Source: JBGRQA01 sp041725895
GTDB taxonomy: Bacteria; Bacteroidota; Bacteroidia; Bacteroidales; Marinifilaceae
Length of the DNA: 40,081 nucleotides
Assembly: GCA_041725895.1 (NCBI GenBank)
Contig: JBGRQA010000042.1
Span: 1 to 40,081 of the forward strand
Direction: 5' to 3'
Within the stretch, counting starts at the first letter, position 1, and every line of letters begins with the position of its first letter. The notes under the pieces are model-generated. The model did no database searches. It was not told the DNA's origin and worked only from the letters and a program-made list of their open reading frames with translations. The position numbers and the translations under genes were made by a program. This document shows, one piece after another, positions 8,434 through 16,553 of the stretch.

Positions 8434-9204
8434 GTGCTTACCAAAAATCAAATCAAACAAATAAATAACCTTCAGAAAAAAAAATTCCGGGACCAACTTG
8501 GTCTTTTTTCCGCAGAAGGAAATAAACTGGTATCAGAACTACTGGATGCTGGTATGGAGGCTTCCATGTTAATCTTCACTTCGAATTGGACTAATCCCCA
8601 AAAATCGAAATATCTAAAAAAAGCAGAACAAATCATTGAAACGGAACCAGCAACATTAAAAAAGGTAAGCAATCTAAAAACGCCACCTTCGGTAATTGGT
8701 ATTTTCAAAATTCCTACTCCTTCGTATTCTCAGGAAGATATTTCCAATTCCTTATCCATCCTTTTGGATGACCTACAGGACCCAGGCAACCTGGGAACAA
8801 TCATCCGCATTGCCGACTGGTTTGGTATTAAGCATATATTCTGCTCCCCAAACACAGTAGACACATACAATCCCAAGGTAATTCAGGCTACAATGGGGGC
8901 TATTAGCCGGGTGAATGTTCATTACACGGATCTAAACCAGCTTATTTACAAATTCCAGCAGGAAGATTTTCCCGTTTACGGTACTTTTCTGGACGGTGAG
9001 AATCTATACGAGCAAAAATTGAGCTCAAAGGGATTCATTATCATGGGCAACGAGGGCAAAGGAATTTCATCCGATCTCGAGAAAATGGTTTCACAAAAAC
9101 TACTCATTCCCAACTACCCTCAAGATGCACCTACCTCAGAATCTCTAAATGTTTCGGTTGCTACAGCAATTATCTGTGGTGAATTCAGAAGGCAATTCTT
9201 TTAG
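8434..9204 (+). CDS. TrmH/SpoU family RNA 2'-O-methyltransferase
   Basis: This 256-residue protein has the N-terminal SpoU substrate-binding domain (IKQINNLQKKKFRDQLGLF, with SAEGNKLV following) and the knotted SPOUT catalytic domain. The family motifs are LQDPGNLGTIIR (motif 1), IMGNEGKGIS (motif 2) and LNVSVATAI (motif 3). Members methylate ribose in tRNA or 23S rRNA using S-adenosylmethionine; the target base cannot be told from sequence. The start is GTG at 8434, which gives the usual N terminus. The gene diverges from tamL and converges with the FAD-dependent dehydrogenase 20 bases away. Confidence 0.92.
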   Translation: MLTKNQIKQINNLQKKKFRDQLGLFSAEGNKLVSELLDAGMEASMLIFTSNWTNPQKSKYLKKAEQIIETEPATLKKVSNLKTPPSVIGIFKIPTPSYSQEDISNSLSILLDDLQDPGNLGTIIRIADWFGIKHIFCSPNTVDTYNPKVIQATMGAISRVNVHYTDLNQLIYKFQQEDFPVYGTFLDGENLYEQKLSSKGFIIMGNEGKGISSDLEKMVSQKLLIPNYPQDAPTSESLNVSVATAIICGEFRRQFF

Positions 9205-9224
9205 TAGAAGAATAAACCTCCGGA

Positions 9225-10784
9225 CTACCGGCTATTTCTGTCAATGGCTTCGGCGCATGCAACACCATCCAATGCAGCAGAAACTATACCACCAGCATAG
9301 CCGGCTCCTTCCCCACAAGGATATAAATTCTTAATCTGCACATGTTCCATCATCTCCCTTTCCCGGGGAATTCGTACTGGAGAGGATGTTCTGGACTCGA
9401 CCCCCAGAATTACGGCTTCATTGGTTAAAAATCCACGGGATTTTTTCCCGAAAGCCTTAAACCCTTCCTGTAATCGAAAAGATATGTTTTCGGGAAGCCA
9501 TTGATGCATTGCCGAAGAATGCATCCCCAAATGATAGGAGGACCGTGGAAGTGAAGAACTTTTTCGATGATTCACAAAATCTGCCATCCTTTGAGCAGGT
9601 GCTGTCAAATCACATCCACCTTCCTGAAAGGCCAATGCCTCTAGACTCTCCTGAAACTTCATCCCGCCTAAAGCTCCATATCTGGCAAAATCTCCAAGAT
9701 CCTCACCATGGATCTCAACAGCCATACCTGAATTGGCAAAAGGTGTATTTCTTCCGGAGGAAGACATTCCATTGACAACCTGCTGATTGGCACCCGTTGC
9801 AGCCGGCACAATTACACCTCCCGGACACATACAAAAAGAATAAACACCCCTGTTTTTCACCTGGTGCACAAAACTATAGGAAGCGGCTGGTAGATATTTC
9901 CCTCTCCCTTGCGGACTATGATATTGTATTTGATCAATTAATTCCTGCGGATGTTCTATCCTCACCCCCATCGCAAATGACTTGCTCTCGATTTCAATTC
10001 TCTTCTCATCCAAAAGATAATAGATATCCCGGGCTGAATGCCCTGTTGCAAGAACTACGGCTTTTCCGGTTATTCTATCTCCCTTAGAGGTTACTACCCC
10101 TTTGATTAAGTTATCTTCTAAAATAAAATCTGTAACTCGGGTGGAAAAATGAACCTCCCCACCTGCTGCCAGAATAGATTTCCGAATATTTACAATTACT
10201 TTTGGCAATCGATCGGTACCAATGTGAGGGTGAGAATCAATAAGCACCTCATCCTGGGCACCATGAAAATGCAACACTTCCAATATCCGACGAAGGTTTC
10301 CCCGTTTTTTAGCCCGGGTATACAATTTTCCATCAGAGAAAGTTCCAGCCCCCCCTTCTCCAAAACTATAATTGGAATCAGGATCAACCATGCGCATTTT
10401 ATGAAGTTGGGCCAAATCCTTTTTCCGATCCTGAACGCTTTTTCCTCTTTCCAGAAGAATGGGCCTGTATCCCAATTCAATTAATCGAAGACCGGCAAAC
10501 AAACCAGCAGGACCAGCTCCTACAACAATTACCTCCTCTTTATTTCGAACATCAGGATACTCAAATCGGGGTGCCTCCGTCTTGGGTGCGGCCTCATCGT
10601 AACTAATCCGAAAACGCAGGTTTAATTTCACCTTCTGCTGCCGGGCATCAATGGATCGACGAAGCAATTCAATTCCGGTTATTCTTTCAGGTTTAATTCC
10701 CAGTTTTTGGGCCAATATTGGTTTATAGAATTTTTCGTCAGACGCATCATGCGGACTCAAAACGATATTTAGTTCTTTAATCAT
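9225..10784 (-). CDS. FAD-dependent dehydrogenase (COG2509-type NAD(P)/FAD oxidoreductase)
   Basis: This 519-residue protein has an N-terminal domain (about 1-75) followed by a Rossmann FAD site, VIVVGAGPAGLFAG (86-99, Gly89, Gly91, Gly94). FSFAMGVRIEHP-like and GEGAGYAGGIVSAALDG segments follow, the latter near the C terminus closing the FAD site. This combination is typical of a widespread uncharacterised flavoprotein family. GEGGAGTFSDGKLYTR is also characteristic. The electron donor and substrate are unknown. No transmembrane segment or signal peptide is seen, so it is cytosolic. It ends 20 bases from the convergent methyltransferase gene. The ATG start at 10784 fits the family. Confidence 0.87.
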   Translation of the reverse strand: MIKELNIVLSPHDASDEKFYKPILAQKLGIKPERITGIELLRRSIDARQQKVKLNLRFRISYDEAAPKTEAPRFEYPDVRNKEEVIVVGAGPAGLFAGLRLIELGYRPILLERGKSVQDRKKDLAQLHKMRMVDPDSNYSFGEGGAGTFSDGKLYTRAKKRGNLRRILEVLHFHGAQDEVLIDSHPHIGTDRLPKVIVNIRKSILAAGGEVHFSTRVTDFILEDNLIKGVVTSKGDRITGKAVVLATGHSARDIYYLLDEKRIEIESKSFAMGVRIEHPQELIDQIQYHSPQGRGKYLPAASYSFVHQVKNRGVYSFCMCPGGVIVPAATGANQQVVNGMSSSGRNTPFANSGMAVEIHGEDLGDFARYGALGGMKFQESLEALAFQEGGCDLTAPAQRMADFVNHRKSSSLPRSSYHLGMHSSAMHQWLPENISFRLQEGFKAFGKKSRGFLTNEAVILGVESRTSSPVRIPREREMMEHVQIKNLYPCGEGAGYAGGIVSAALDGVACAEAIDRNSR

Positions 10785-10831
10785 AGGTACTAGTATAACG
10801 AGGAAAGAATTCCCAATTAGAAAAGGGAGGT

Positions 10832-11536
10832 TTACTCAAAATGAAAAGACAAAGTAATTACCTTCGATTTCATTTTCTGAATCGCATCGGTGTATGCCTC
10901 ATATCCGGGATTGTCGACATCATATCCATGATTCAACATATCCTTCAACCCTATGGCAAATTTCAATTCCGTTGCCAGTTTAAAATAGGGAAGATAAAAA
11001 TCAATACCAGCTCCCAATTCCAGATACACATCCGTTGCATTCAACCGGACAAGCATATTATCATCGGGCTTCAACCGCTTCTGAGACTGGACATCAATCT
11101 TATAACTCCCTCCCCCAATCAGGTAGGGACGGAAATTATTGATTCTTTTGGCCCTATATTTTAACAACAAAGGTAAGGTTACCAAAACGGACTCCACCGT
11201 CACTTCATCCTGGGAAAGGTTTGAATAATGAATCGTACGTTGCCCAAATTCCAAACCTGGCAAAAAACGTAGAGCTACGTTCTCATGTAAACTCAAATCG
11301 GAAACAATTCCAACCGAAAATCCAGGAGTAAAAACGACCTGTTCCGCTCTTGCGATTCCAAATCCAGAATTGTATATGGCAAAATCCATAGTATTTATCC
11401 CCAAGGTAAATCCAAAATGAAGTCGTTTTTGATCCACCTTTTGATAATTCAACATACTGGAAGGCTTGTAGCGTTGTGCACTAGAGGCCAAACTACAAAG
11501 AAAAAGAAGGGATATAATCAGAATTTTTCTCAACAC
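10832..11536 (-). CDS. porT: PorT-family outer-membrane beta-barrel protein (type IX secretion)
   Basis: This 234-residue protein has a type I signal peptide ending near SLASSAQ, then alternating strands of a small eight-stranded barrel, closing with TLSFHFE. FGFTLGINTMDF and LELGAGIDFYLPYFKL are typical of the PorT/SprT family. PorT was found in Porphyromonas gingivalis as necessary for gingipain secretion by the type IX system. The location directly after ubiE is conserved in many Bacteroidota and supports PorT over a generic barrel. The start is GTG at 11536 (GTG TTG AGA). An AT-only dyad lies in the 51-base gap after ubiE. Confidence 0.83.
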   Translation of the reverse strand: MLRKILIISLLFLCSLASSAQRYKPSSMLNYQKVDQKRLHFGFTLGINTMDFAIYNSGFGIARAEQVVFTPGFSVGIVSDLSLHENVALRFLPGLEFGQRTIHYSNLSQDEVTVESVLVTLPLLLKYRAKRINNFRPYLIGGGSYKIDVQSQKRLKPDDNMLVRLNATDVYLELGAGIDFYLPYFKLATELKFAIGLKDMLNHGYDVDNPGYEAYTDAIQKMKSKVITLSFHFE

Positions 11537-11587
11537 AATAAAACTGGAAATGAATAATTACTTTATAATAACTTATTATAATTATTT

Positions 11588-12316
11588 TTATTGTGCTGGC
11601 TTGGTTCCAACATAAATGGAAGCAATTCCAAAAGTCAACTTTATTTGGCGAGTTGCCTCGAAACCACAACTTTGATAGATCTCCAAAAAGGCATCTCCAT
11701 CAGGAAAAGCATCTACCGACTCGGGAAGATAGGTATAAGCCGAAGCATCCTTGGACACCAATCGCCCCCAAAATGGCAGTACACGAAAAAAGTAAAAATT
11801 ATACAATTGCTTAATGGGAAACCGCCGAGGTTTGGAAAATTCCAACACCACAACTTTTCCTCCGGGACGAATCACCCGAAACATTTCTTTTAACCCTTTC
11901 TCAAGGTTTTCAAAATTGCGAACCCCAAAAGCCACGGTTATGGCATCAAACGTATTATCTTCAAATTGAATGTTTTCAGAGTCCCCCTCATGAAGCTCAA
12001 TCCGCTCCTGAAGATTTCTTTTCCTGATTTTTTCACGCCCCACATTCAACATTTCTGTTGAAATATCAATACCTACAACTTTTTCTGGTTGCAATGTAAG
12101 AGATGCAATCGCAAAATCACCGGTGCCGGTTGCAATATCTAGAATACGCTTAGGTGCAAGAGGTTTTAACAAACGAATTGCCCTTTTCCGCCACAGTTTA
12201 TCAATTCCCATGGAAAGAAAATGATTCAAAAAGTCATACTTACGTGCAATATTATTAAACATCAGGGCTACCTGAGCTTTCTTGCCTTTATCCAGATCTT
12301 TATAAGGATTTACCAC
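11588..12316 (-). CDS. ubiE: Demethylmenaquinone methyltransferase
   Basis: This class I methyltransferase (242 residues from the start chosen here) performs the final C-methylation of menaquinone with S-adenosylmethionine. Motif I is LDIATGTGDFA; VAFGVRNFENLEKGL and IRPGGKVVVLEFSKP are the other UbiE signatures. An upstream TTG at 12361 would add 15 residues (hydrophobic, unlike the family), but that TTG lies inside a TATATTTG promoter box, so transcription should begin downstream of it. GTG at 12316 gives VNPYKDLDKGKK, close to the family N terminus. It probably forms an operon with porT. Respiration with menaquinone is expected for the phylum. Confidence 0.93.
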   Translation of the reverse strand: MVNPYKDLDKGKKAQVALMFNNIARKYDFLNHFLSMGIDKLWRKRAIRLLKPLAPKRILDIATGTGDFAIASLTLQPEKVVGIDISTEMLNVGREKIRKRNLQERIELHEGDSENIQFEDNTFDAITVAFGVRNFENLEKGLKEMFRVIRPGGKVVVLEFSKPRRFPIKQLYNFYFFRVLPFWGRLVSKDASAYTYLPESVDAFPDGDAFLEIYQSCGFEATRQIKLTFGIASIYVGTKPAQ

Positions 12317-12358
12317 ACAAAACAGGTTAAAAATGATACGATAGAATAAATTTAGCCA

Positions 12359-12366
12359 CAAATATA
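12359..12366 (-). promoter_or_regulatory. -7 element of ubiE
   Basis: TATATTTG on the minus strand matches TAnnTTTG. It covers the TTG at 12361, which therefore cannot be the start if this promoter is used. No good -33 TTG is present; that region instead holds the inverted repeat at 12395-12423. Confidence 0.5.
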
Positions 12367-12394
12367 AGGAAACCGCCCCAAAGTACCATTATTT

Positions 12395-12423
12395 CTTTCT
12401 GTTCCCTTCTGCGTAACAGAAAG
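12395..12423. repeat. Inverted repeat upstream of ubiE
   Basis: CTTTCTGTT (12395-12403) and AACAGAAAG (12415-12423) form a perfect 9-bp dyad with an 11-base centre. It lies just upstream of the ubiE -7 box and downstream of the purL terminator, so it may be an operator or part of a second hairpin. Confidence 0.6.
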
Positions 12424-12448
12424 ATTCCTTTTAAACAGATCAAAGCAA

Positions 12449-12477
12449 CAGGGGCTCTCAACCAATGAGAGCCCCTG
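12449..12477 (-). terminator. Hairpin terminator after purL
   Basis: CAGGGGCTCTCA (12449-12460) pairs perfectly with TGAGAGCCCCTG (12466-12477) around ACCAA, a 12-bp stem 24 bases after the purL stop. A clean T tract is lacking on the minus strand (TTGCTTTG follows), so termination strength is uncertain. Confidence 0.65.
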
Positions 12478-12501
12478 CTTATAGTTCAAAATTCAAATAT
12501 T

Positions 12502-14655
12502 TTATTCCTGAAATTTTAGATATTTCTCTTTGTACTCTTCTACAAATCCATAGGAAATATCATCAATTCGAAGTTCGCCTTTGGTTACATGTCCTAAAGT
12601 TGAAAAAGGAACATTGGTAGTCATCATAAAATCCACAAACTCATCTTCATGTTCCATCGGAACCGAAACGACTATTCTACCTTGTGATTCCCCGAACAGG
12701 AAAGCATCTTTGCGCACCTCGGCAGGAGAAGTAATGTCAAAACCAAACCCTAACGGCATGGTAGACTCCAAAAGGTTAAAGAATAAACCTCCTCGCCCTA
12801 CACTGTGGGCCGAATTCACTAAACCATTCTCAATCAAACCATCAGTAACCTTCAACAAAGACAGTTCTTCCTCCGGGTTGAAATAAGGAACCCCTTCAAC
12901 ACATTTTTCATGAATAGTACACAAGTAAACAGATCCTGCAATATCATTTCGCGATTTCCCCAACAAGAAAATCATATCCCCTTTTCCCCTAAACATGTAA
13001 GAAGTATGGTTTTCTTTTTTATGAATAACCCCCATCATACCTATTACCGATGTAGGATAGATTGGCTCGCGCTTACCCAAAACCGAAGATTCGTTAAAAA
13101 AGCTCACATTGCCACCTGCTACCGGAGTGTCAAAAATTTTAGCGGCTTTGGATATTCCTTGAACCGAATTCACAAATTGAGTAAAAACTATTTCATCAAA
13201 AGGGCTTCCAAAATTCAGACAATCGTTCATCGCCAAAGGTTTTCCTCCGGAACAAACAATCCTCCGTACTGCCTTGGCAACATTTATTTGAGTACCAATA
13301 CTTGGATCATTTTTGCAATAAATGGAATTACCCGAAACGGCAAAACAAAGGGATTCGGGATACCCATCCAACCATACAACCTGTGCATCGGAAGGAGAAT
13401 TATGCCCCTCCCCCTCCTGGGTAATCTGTAGATACTCTTTGATCACAACATTGGGGTTATCAACCATTTTGTTTATTACCTTCCAGTAATCATCAGGTTC
13501 TGCAACCTCTTCACAATTAAAACGATTTGGCTCTTCCTCTTTAACCGTATAATCTCGGTCTTCCGAAGGTGAATTGTATCCCATAACCAGATCGGCAGCA
13601 GGGAAATCTGCTACACAAGCATCTCCATGATAAAACTTGACTCTATCACCCGCTTGCAGCAAACCAATTCTCGAATAGGACAAGTTGGATTTTTCAAGTA
13701 TTTCTTCAGCTATTTCAATCTTGTCTGTCGGTACTACCATCATCACCCTCTCCTGGGTACGAGAAAGCAGAATCTCTTCGTCCAACATTCCATCATCAAA
13801 AAGCTTTACCTTATCAATATCAATGCTCACCCCTAAGTTTCCAAGAACCCCAATGGAGGCTGCGGCATTCACGATCCCGGCCATATCCATATTCTCCAAT
13901 TGAACCAAGGCTCTCTTATCATTAAGCTCCTGAACCAATTGAATCAATCTCCGAGCCAACTTGGGATTTCCACGAGGAATGGTAAAACCTTCATCTGTTC
14001 CAAAAACTCCATCCTTCCCTGTAGGAGCTCCTACGATATAGAGACTTTGACCAGCCAGTAAAGGACGATTCCAAATCAATTTTTCAGATGGGACAACTCC
14101 GGCCACCATCACATTAACCAAAGGATTGGTATCAAAGCTGGAATGAAAACAAATCTCTCCTCCATGATTCAACAGCCCAACATCCTGGGAATAATCATTA
14201 ATTCCCTTCATCACCTCTTTCATTAACCATTGGGTTCGATCCAGAGTAGCCATCCCAAACCGGAGTGAGCTGATTACAGCAACTGGCTCTGCCCCCAAAG
14301 TATAAACATCCCGGCAAACATCACCTACGCATGTGGCAGCCCCCTGAAAAGGATCAATTCCCGCAGGATGATTATGGGTTCCCATCTTGAATACACAGTA
14401 ATGACCATTTCCTATATTAACCACTCCTGCACTACCCTCTCCGGCACCTAGTACAATGGCTTCTCCCTTATTGGGAAGGGAATTGATCCATTTATAGGAA
14501 CTTTTGTAGGATATATTTTCCGACCACATCACCGAATAGATTTGAAGCTCTAAAAAATTGGGCTGTCGGCCCAGGGTTTGGACAATACGTTCAAACATCT
14601 CTTGATTTATCCCTAAATCCCCGGCTACCTGAATGCTGACATCTTGGTTGGACAT
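12502..14655 (-). CDS. purL: PurL-type phosphoribosylformylglycinamidine synthase subunit, divergent
   Basis: This 717-residue protein aligns throughout with the small (bacillary) PurL subunit, which makes FGAM from FGAR with PurQ and PurS. Support: SVMWSEN plus SYKSS at 42-53, THNHP at 93-97, FQGAATCVGDVCRD, the central DGMLDEEILLSRTQERV, and NDCLNFGSP. Two conserved motifs are altered: the usual SEHCSYKSS reads SENISYKSS (His47 to Asn), and the usual ESHNHP reads GTHNHP (Glu to Gly at 92). The frame is intact and the gene looks selected. It may be the working PurL of this lineage or a specialised paralogue; many relatives use a fused ~1,230-residue enzyme. No purQ or purS is near. Confidence 0.8.
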   Translation of the reverse strand: MSNQDVSIQVAGDLGINQEMFERIVQTLGRQPNFLELQIYSVMWSENISYKSSYKWINSLPNKGEAIVLGAGEGSAGVVNIGNGHYCVFKMGTHNHPAGIDPFQGAATCVGDVCRDVYTLGAEPVAVISSLRFGMATLDRTQWLMKEVMKGINDYSQDVGLLNHGGEICFHSSFDTNPLVNVMVAGVVPSEKLIWNRPLLAGQSLYIVGAPTGKDGVFGTDEGFTIPRGNPKLARRLIQLVQELNDKRALVQLENMDMAGIVNAAASIGVLGNLGVSIDIDKVKLFDDGMLDEEILLSRTQERVMMVVPTDKIEIAEEILEKSNLSYSRIGLLQAGDRVKFYHGDACVADFPAADLVMGYNSPSEDRDYTVKEEEPNRFNCEEVAEPDDYWKVINKMVDNPNVVIKEYLQITQEGEGHNSPSDAQVVWLDGYPESLCFAVSGNSIYCKNDPSIGTQINVAKAVRRIVCSGGKPLAMNDCLNFGSPFDEIVFTQFVNSVQGISKAAKIFDTPVAGGNVSFFNESSVLGKREPIYPTSVIGMMGVIHKKENHTSYMFRGKGDMIFLLGKSRNDIAGSVYLCTIHEKCVEGVPYFNPEEELSLLKVTDGLIENGLVNSAHSVGRGGLFFNLLESTMPLGFGFDITSPAEVRKDAFLFGESQGRIVVSVPMEHEDEFVDFMMTTNVPFSTLGHVTKGELRIDDISYGFVEEYKEKYLKFQE

Positions 14656-14760
14656 AATATTTCATTTTAAAAGTGTAGACTATTTAAATTTAAAAAAAAA
14701 TGAGTAAGAATACCTTATTATCTAATGAGTTTTTACCTTTATCAGCATATACTGAAGAAT

Positions 14761-14768
14761 TATCTTTG
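14761..14768 (+). promoter_or_regulatory. -7 element of the SDR gene
   Basis: TATCTTTG matches TAnnTTTG 43 bases before the ATG at 14812. No clear -33 TTG lies at the expected distance. Confidence 0.45.
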
Positions 14769-14811
14769 GTAACCATTCAACAAACCTTAACAAACACTAA
14801 AGAACCTTGTT

Positions 14812-15579
14812 ATGACTAAAATAGCTTTGGTAACCGGTGCCACAGCCGGAATTGGAGAAGCTACTGCCCTAAAACTGGCAGAAGCTGGATTCAACCTGAT
14901 TATTACCGGAAGAAGAAAAGAAAAACTGGAAGTATTGGCCCAAAAAGTTTCCAGCCAATATCAAAAAGATTGTCATATTCTGTGCTTTGATATCCGTCAA
15001 TTATCAGAAGTTGAAAATGCCATAGATAACCTACCCGAAAACTGGAAGAACATTCAACTCCTGGTTAACAATGCAGGACTGGCTGTAGGAGTTTCGCCCA
15101 TACAAGAAGGAACAGTTGACGACTGGGAACGCATGATAGACACCAATGTGAAAGGACTTCTCTACATCACCCGGAAGGTGAGCCCTTTAATGGTCGAAAG
15201 AAAAACCGGACATATCGTTAATATTGCCTCCATCGCAGGTAAGGAAGTATATCCGGGCGGCAATGTTTATTGCGCAACCAAGCATGCAGTGGATGCACTG
15301 ACCAAAGGAATGCGTATCGATTTGCTCCCCCACGGAATTAAGGTAACCTCCATTGCTCCGGGCATGGTAGAAACCGAATTCTCAATCGTTCGTTTCAAGG
15401 GTGACCAGGAAAAGGCCGATGGAGTATACAATGGACTAACTCCTCTGTATGCGGAAGACATTGCGGATACAGTAGTGTTTGCTGCAACCCGTCCGGCTCA
15501 TGTGAACATTAACGACATTCTGATTATGCCCACAGCACAGGCCAGTTCAAGAGATGTGGTTCGAAATGAAATAAAATAA
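14812..15579 (+). CDS. Short-chain dehydrogenase/reductase (YdfG-like)
   Basis: This 255-residue SDR has the cofactor motif TGATAGIGEA (9-18), the NNAG motif (LVNNAGLAVG), the active-site Ser in NIASIAG and the YCATK catalytic pair. ITGRRKEKL after strand 2 places basic residues that favour NADP(H). The closest functional class by pattern is the YdfG group, which acts on 3-hydroxy acids and malonic semialdehyde, but the substrate is not proven. The protein is cytosolic. It has its own -7 box and ends at a shared hairpin with the convergent neighbour. Confidence 0.9.
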   Translation: MTKIALVTGATAGIGEATALKLAEAGFNLIITGRRKEKLEVLAQKVSSQYQKDCHILCFDIRQLSEVENAIDNLPENWKNIQLLVNNAGLAVGVSPIQEGTVDDWERMIDTNVKGLLYITRKVSPLMVERKTGHIVNIASIAGKEVYPGGNVYCATKHAVDALTKGMRIDLLPHGIKVTSIAPGMVETEFSIVRFKGDQEKADGVYNGLTPLYAEDIADTVVFAATRPAHVNINDILIMPTAQASSRDVVRNEIK

Positions 15580-15587
15580 TTATTTAT

Positions 15588-15627
15588 GGACTGGAACCCA
15601 AGCCCATTGCGACAAATGGTTCCAGTC
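15588..15627. terminator. Bidirectional hairpin between convergent genes
   Basis: GACTGGAACC (15589-15598) and GGTTCCAGTC (15618-15627) form a 10-bp stem with a 19-base loop in the 52-base gap between the SDR stop and the stop of the opposed gene. T-rich bases follow on the plus strand (TCCTTTATCCTTT). Confidence 0.65.
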
Positions 15628-15631
15628 TCCT

Positions 15632-16294
15632 TTATCCTTTAGGTGAAAGATCTGCAATTTCCTCTGATTCAAGAATCCATCGACCCGGACGGGAATTTTG
15701 AGAATACACACACATTGCTCCAGCCAATTGATCTCCCGTAATGGCTTTGATTCGTTTCAACTTCCCAACAAACGCAAATTCGAAGATCCGACTCAACCAG
15801 GCAGCCAAACTCTCCCCCAACCGAAATTCTTCTCGTTTTCCATAAATTACTGAAGGCCGGTAAACCACAACAGTAGGAATGTCAAGAGAGTTGACAAAAA
15901 ATTCCACCTCCCCCTTTACCTGCTGGTAGAAGAAAACAGAATTCGGACTGGCCCCAATAGAGCTGATCAGATGAAAAGCTTGCACCTTTTTGGTTTCACA
16001 AATTTTCGCGTAAAGAGTAATGTATTCGAAATCCACCTTCCGAAAATTCTCCTTTGTTTGAGCCTTTCTGATGGTGGTGCCCAAACAACAAAAAGCTTCA
16101 TCAATCTCATCCGGTAGATCTTCGGGCGACAAATTTTCAAAATCAACCAGTATCTGCACCAACTTGGGATGTTCCATTTGGAGATATTGCCGAACCAGAA
16201 CATAAACTTTCGAATAGGCTCCATCCTGTAAAAGTAAATGCATCAATTTCCCCCCGGTAAAACCGGATGCTCCGGCTATTAAGGCTTTCTTCAT
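15632..16294 (-). CDS. NAD(P)-binding oxidoreductase-like protein (HTATIP2/atypical SDR)
   Basis: From ATG at 16294 the protein has 220 residues; an earlier TTG at 16303 adds three and is less likely. It begins with a Rossmann loop (KKALIAGASGFTGGKL) and retains FYQQVKG, with the YxxxK pair of extended/atypical SDRs, plus the HLISSIGAS segment. CCLGTTIRKA is typical of the HTATIP2 (TIP30)-like group. These proteins bind NAD(P)H; the reaction is unknown. It is cytosolic with no membrane segment. It converges with the SDR gene on a shared hairpin. Confidence 0.85.
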   Translation of the reverse strand: MKKALIAGASGFTGGKLMHLLLQDGAYSKVYVLVRQYLQMEHPKLVQILVDFENLSPEDLPDEIDEAFCCLGTTIRKAQTKENFRKVDFEYITLYAKICETKKVQAFHLISSIGASPNSVFFYQQVKGEVEFFVNSLDIPTVVVYRPSVIYGKREEFRLGESLAAWLSRIFEFAFVGKLKRIKAITGDQLAGAMCVYSQNSRPGRWILESEEIADLSPKG

Positions 16295-16553
16295 CAGTAG
16301 CAATTTTAAGTTATTAGTTCGGCATTACCAACTTAAGCAAAAATGAAGACAAATAAAAACAATCCTCAATTTCAATAATCAAAAACTACTACTATCGATA
16401 CATTTCACATTTTCAAAACAAATACACTTTAAAAAAAATTATATCCCCGATAACCACCGGAGTAATCCAAAGAAAACTATTACAAACAGATAGTCTTATA
16501 CTGATTTATTAAAACTAAGTAGCATTCCCAATGAATTCCTTAGTTCGGTTATT

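Noticed and set aside
12502..14655. purL as a pseudogene
   Set aside because: Despite the motif changes there is no frameshift or stop across 717 codons and other motifs are well kept.
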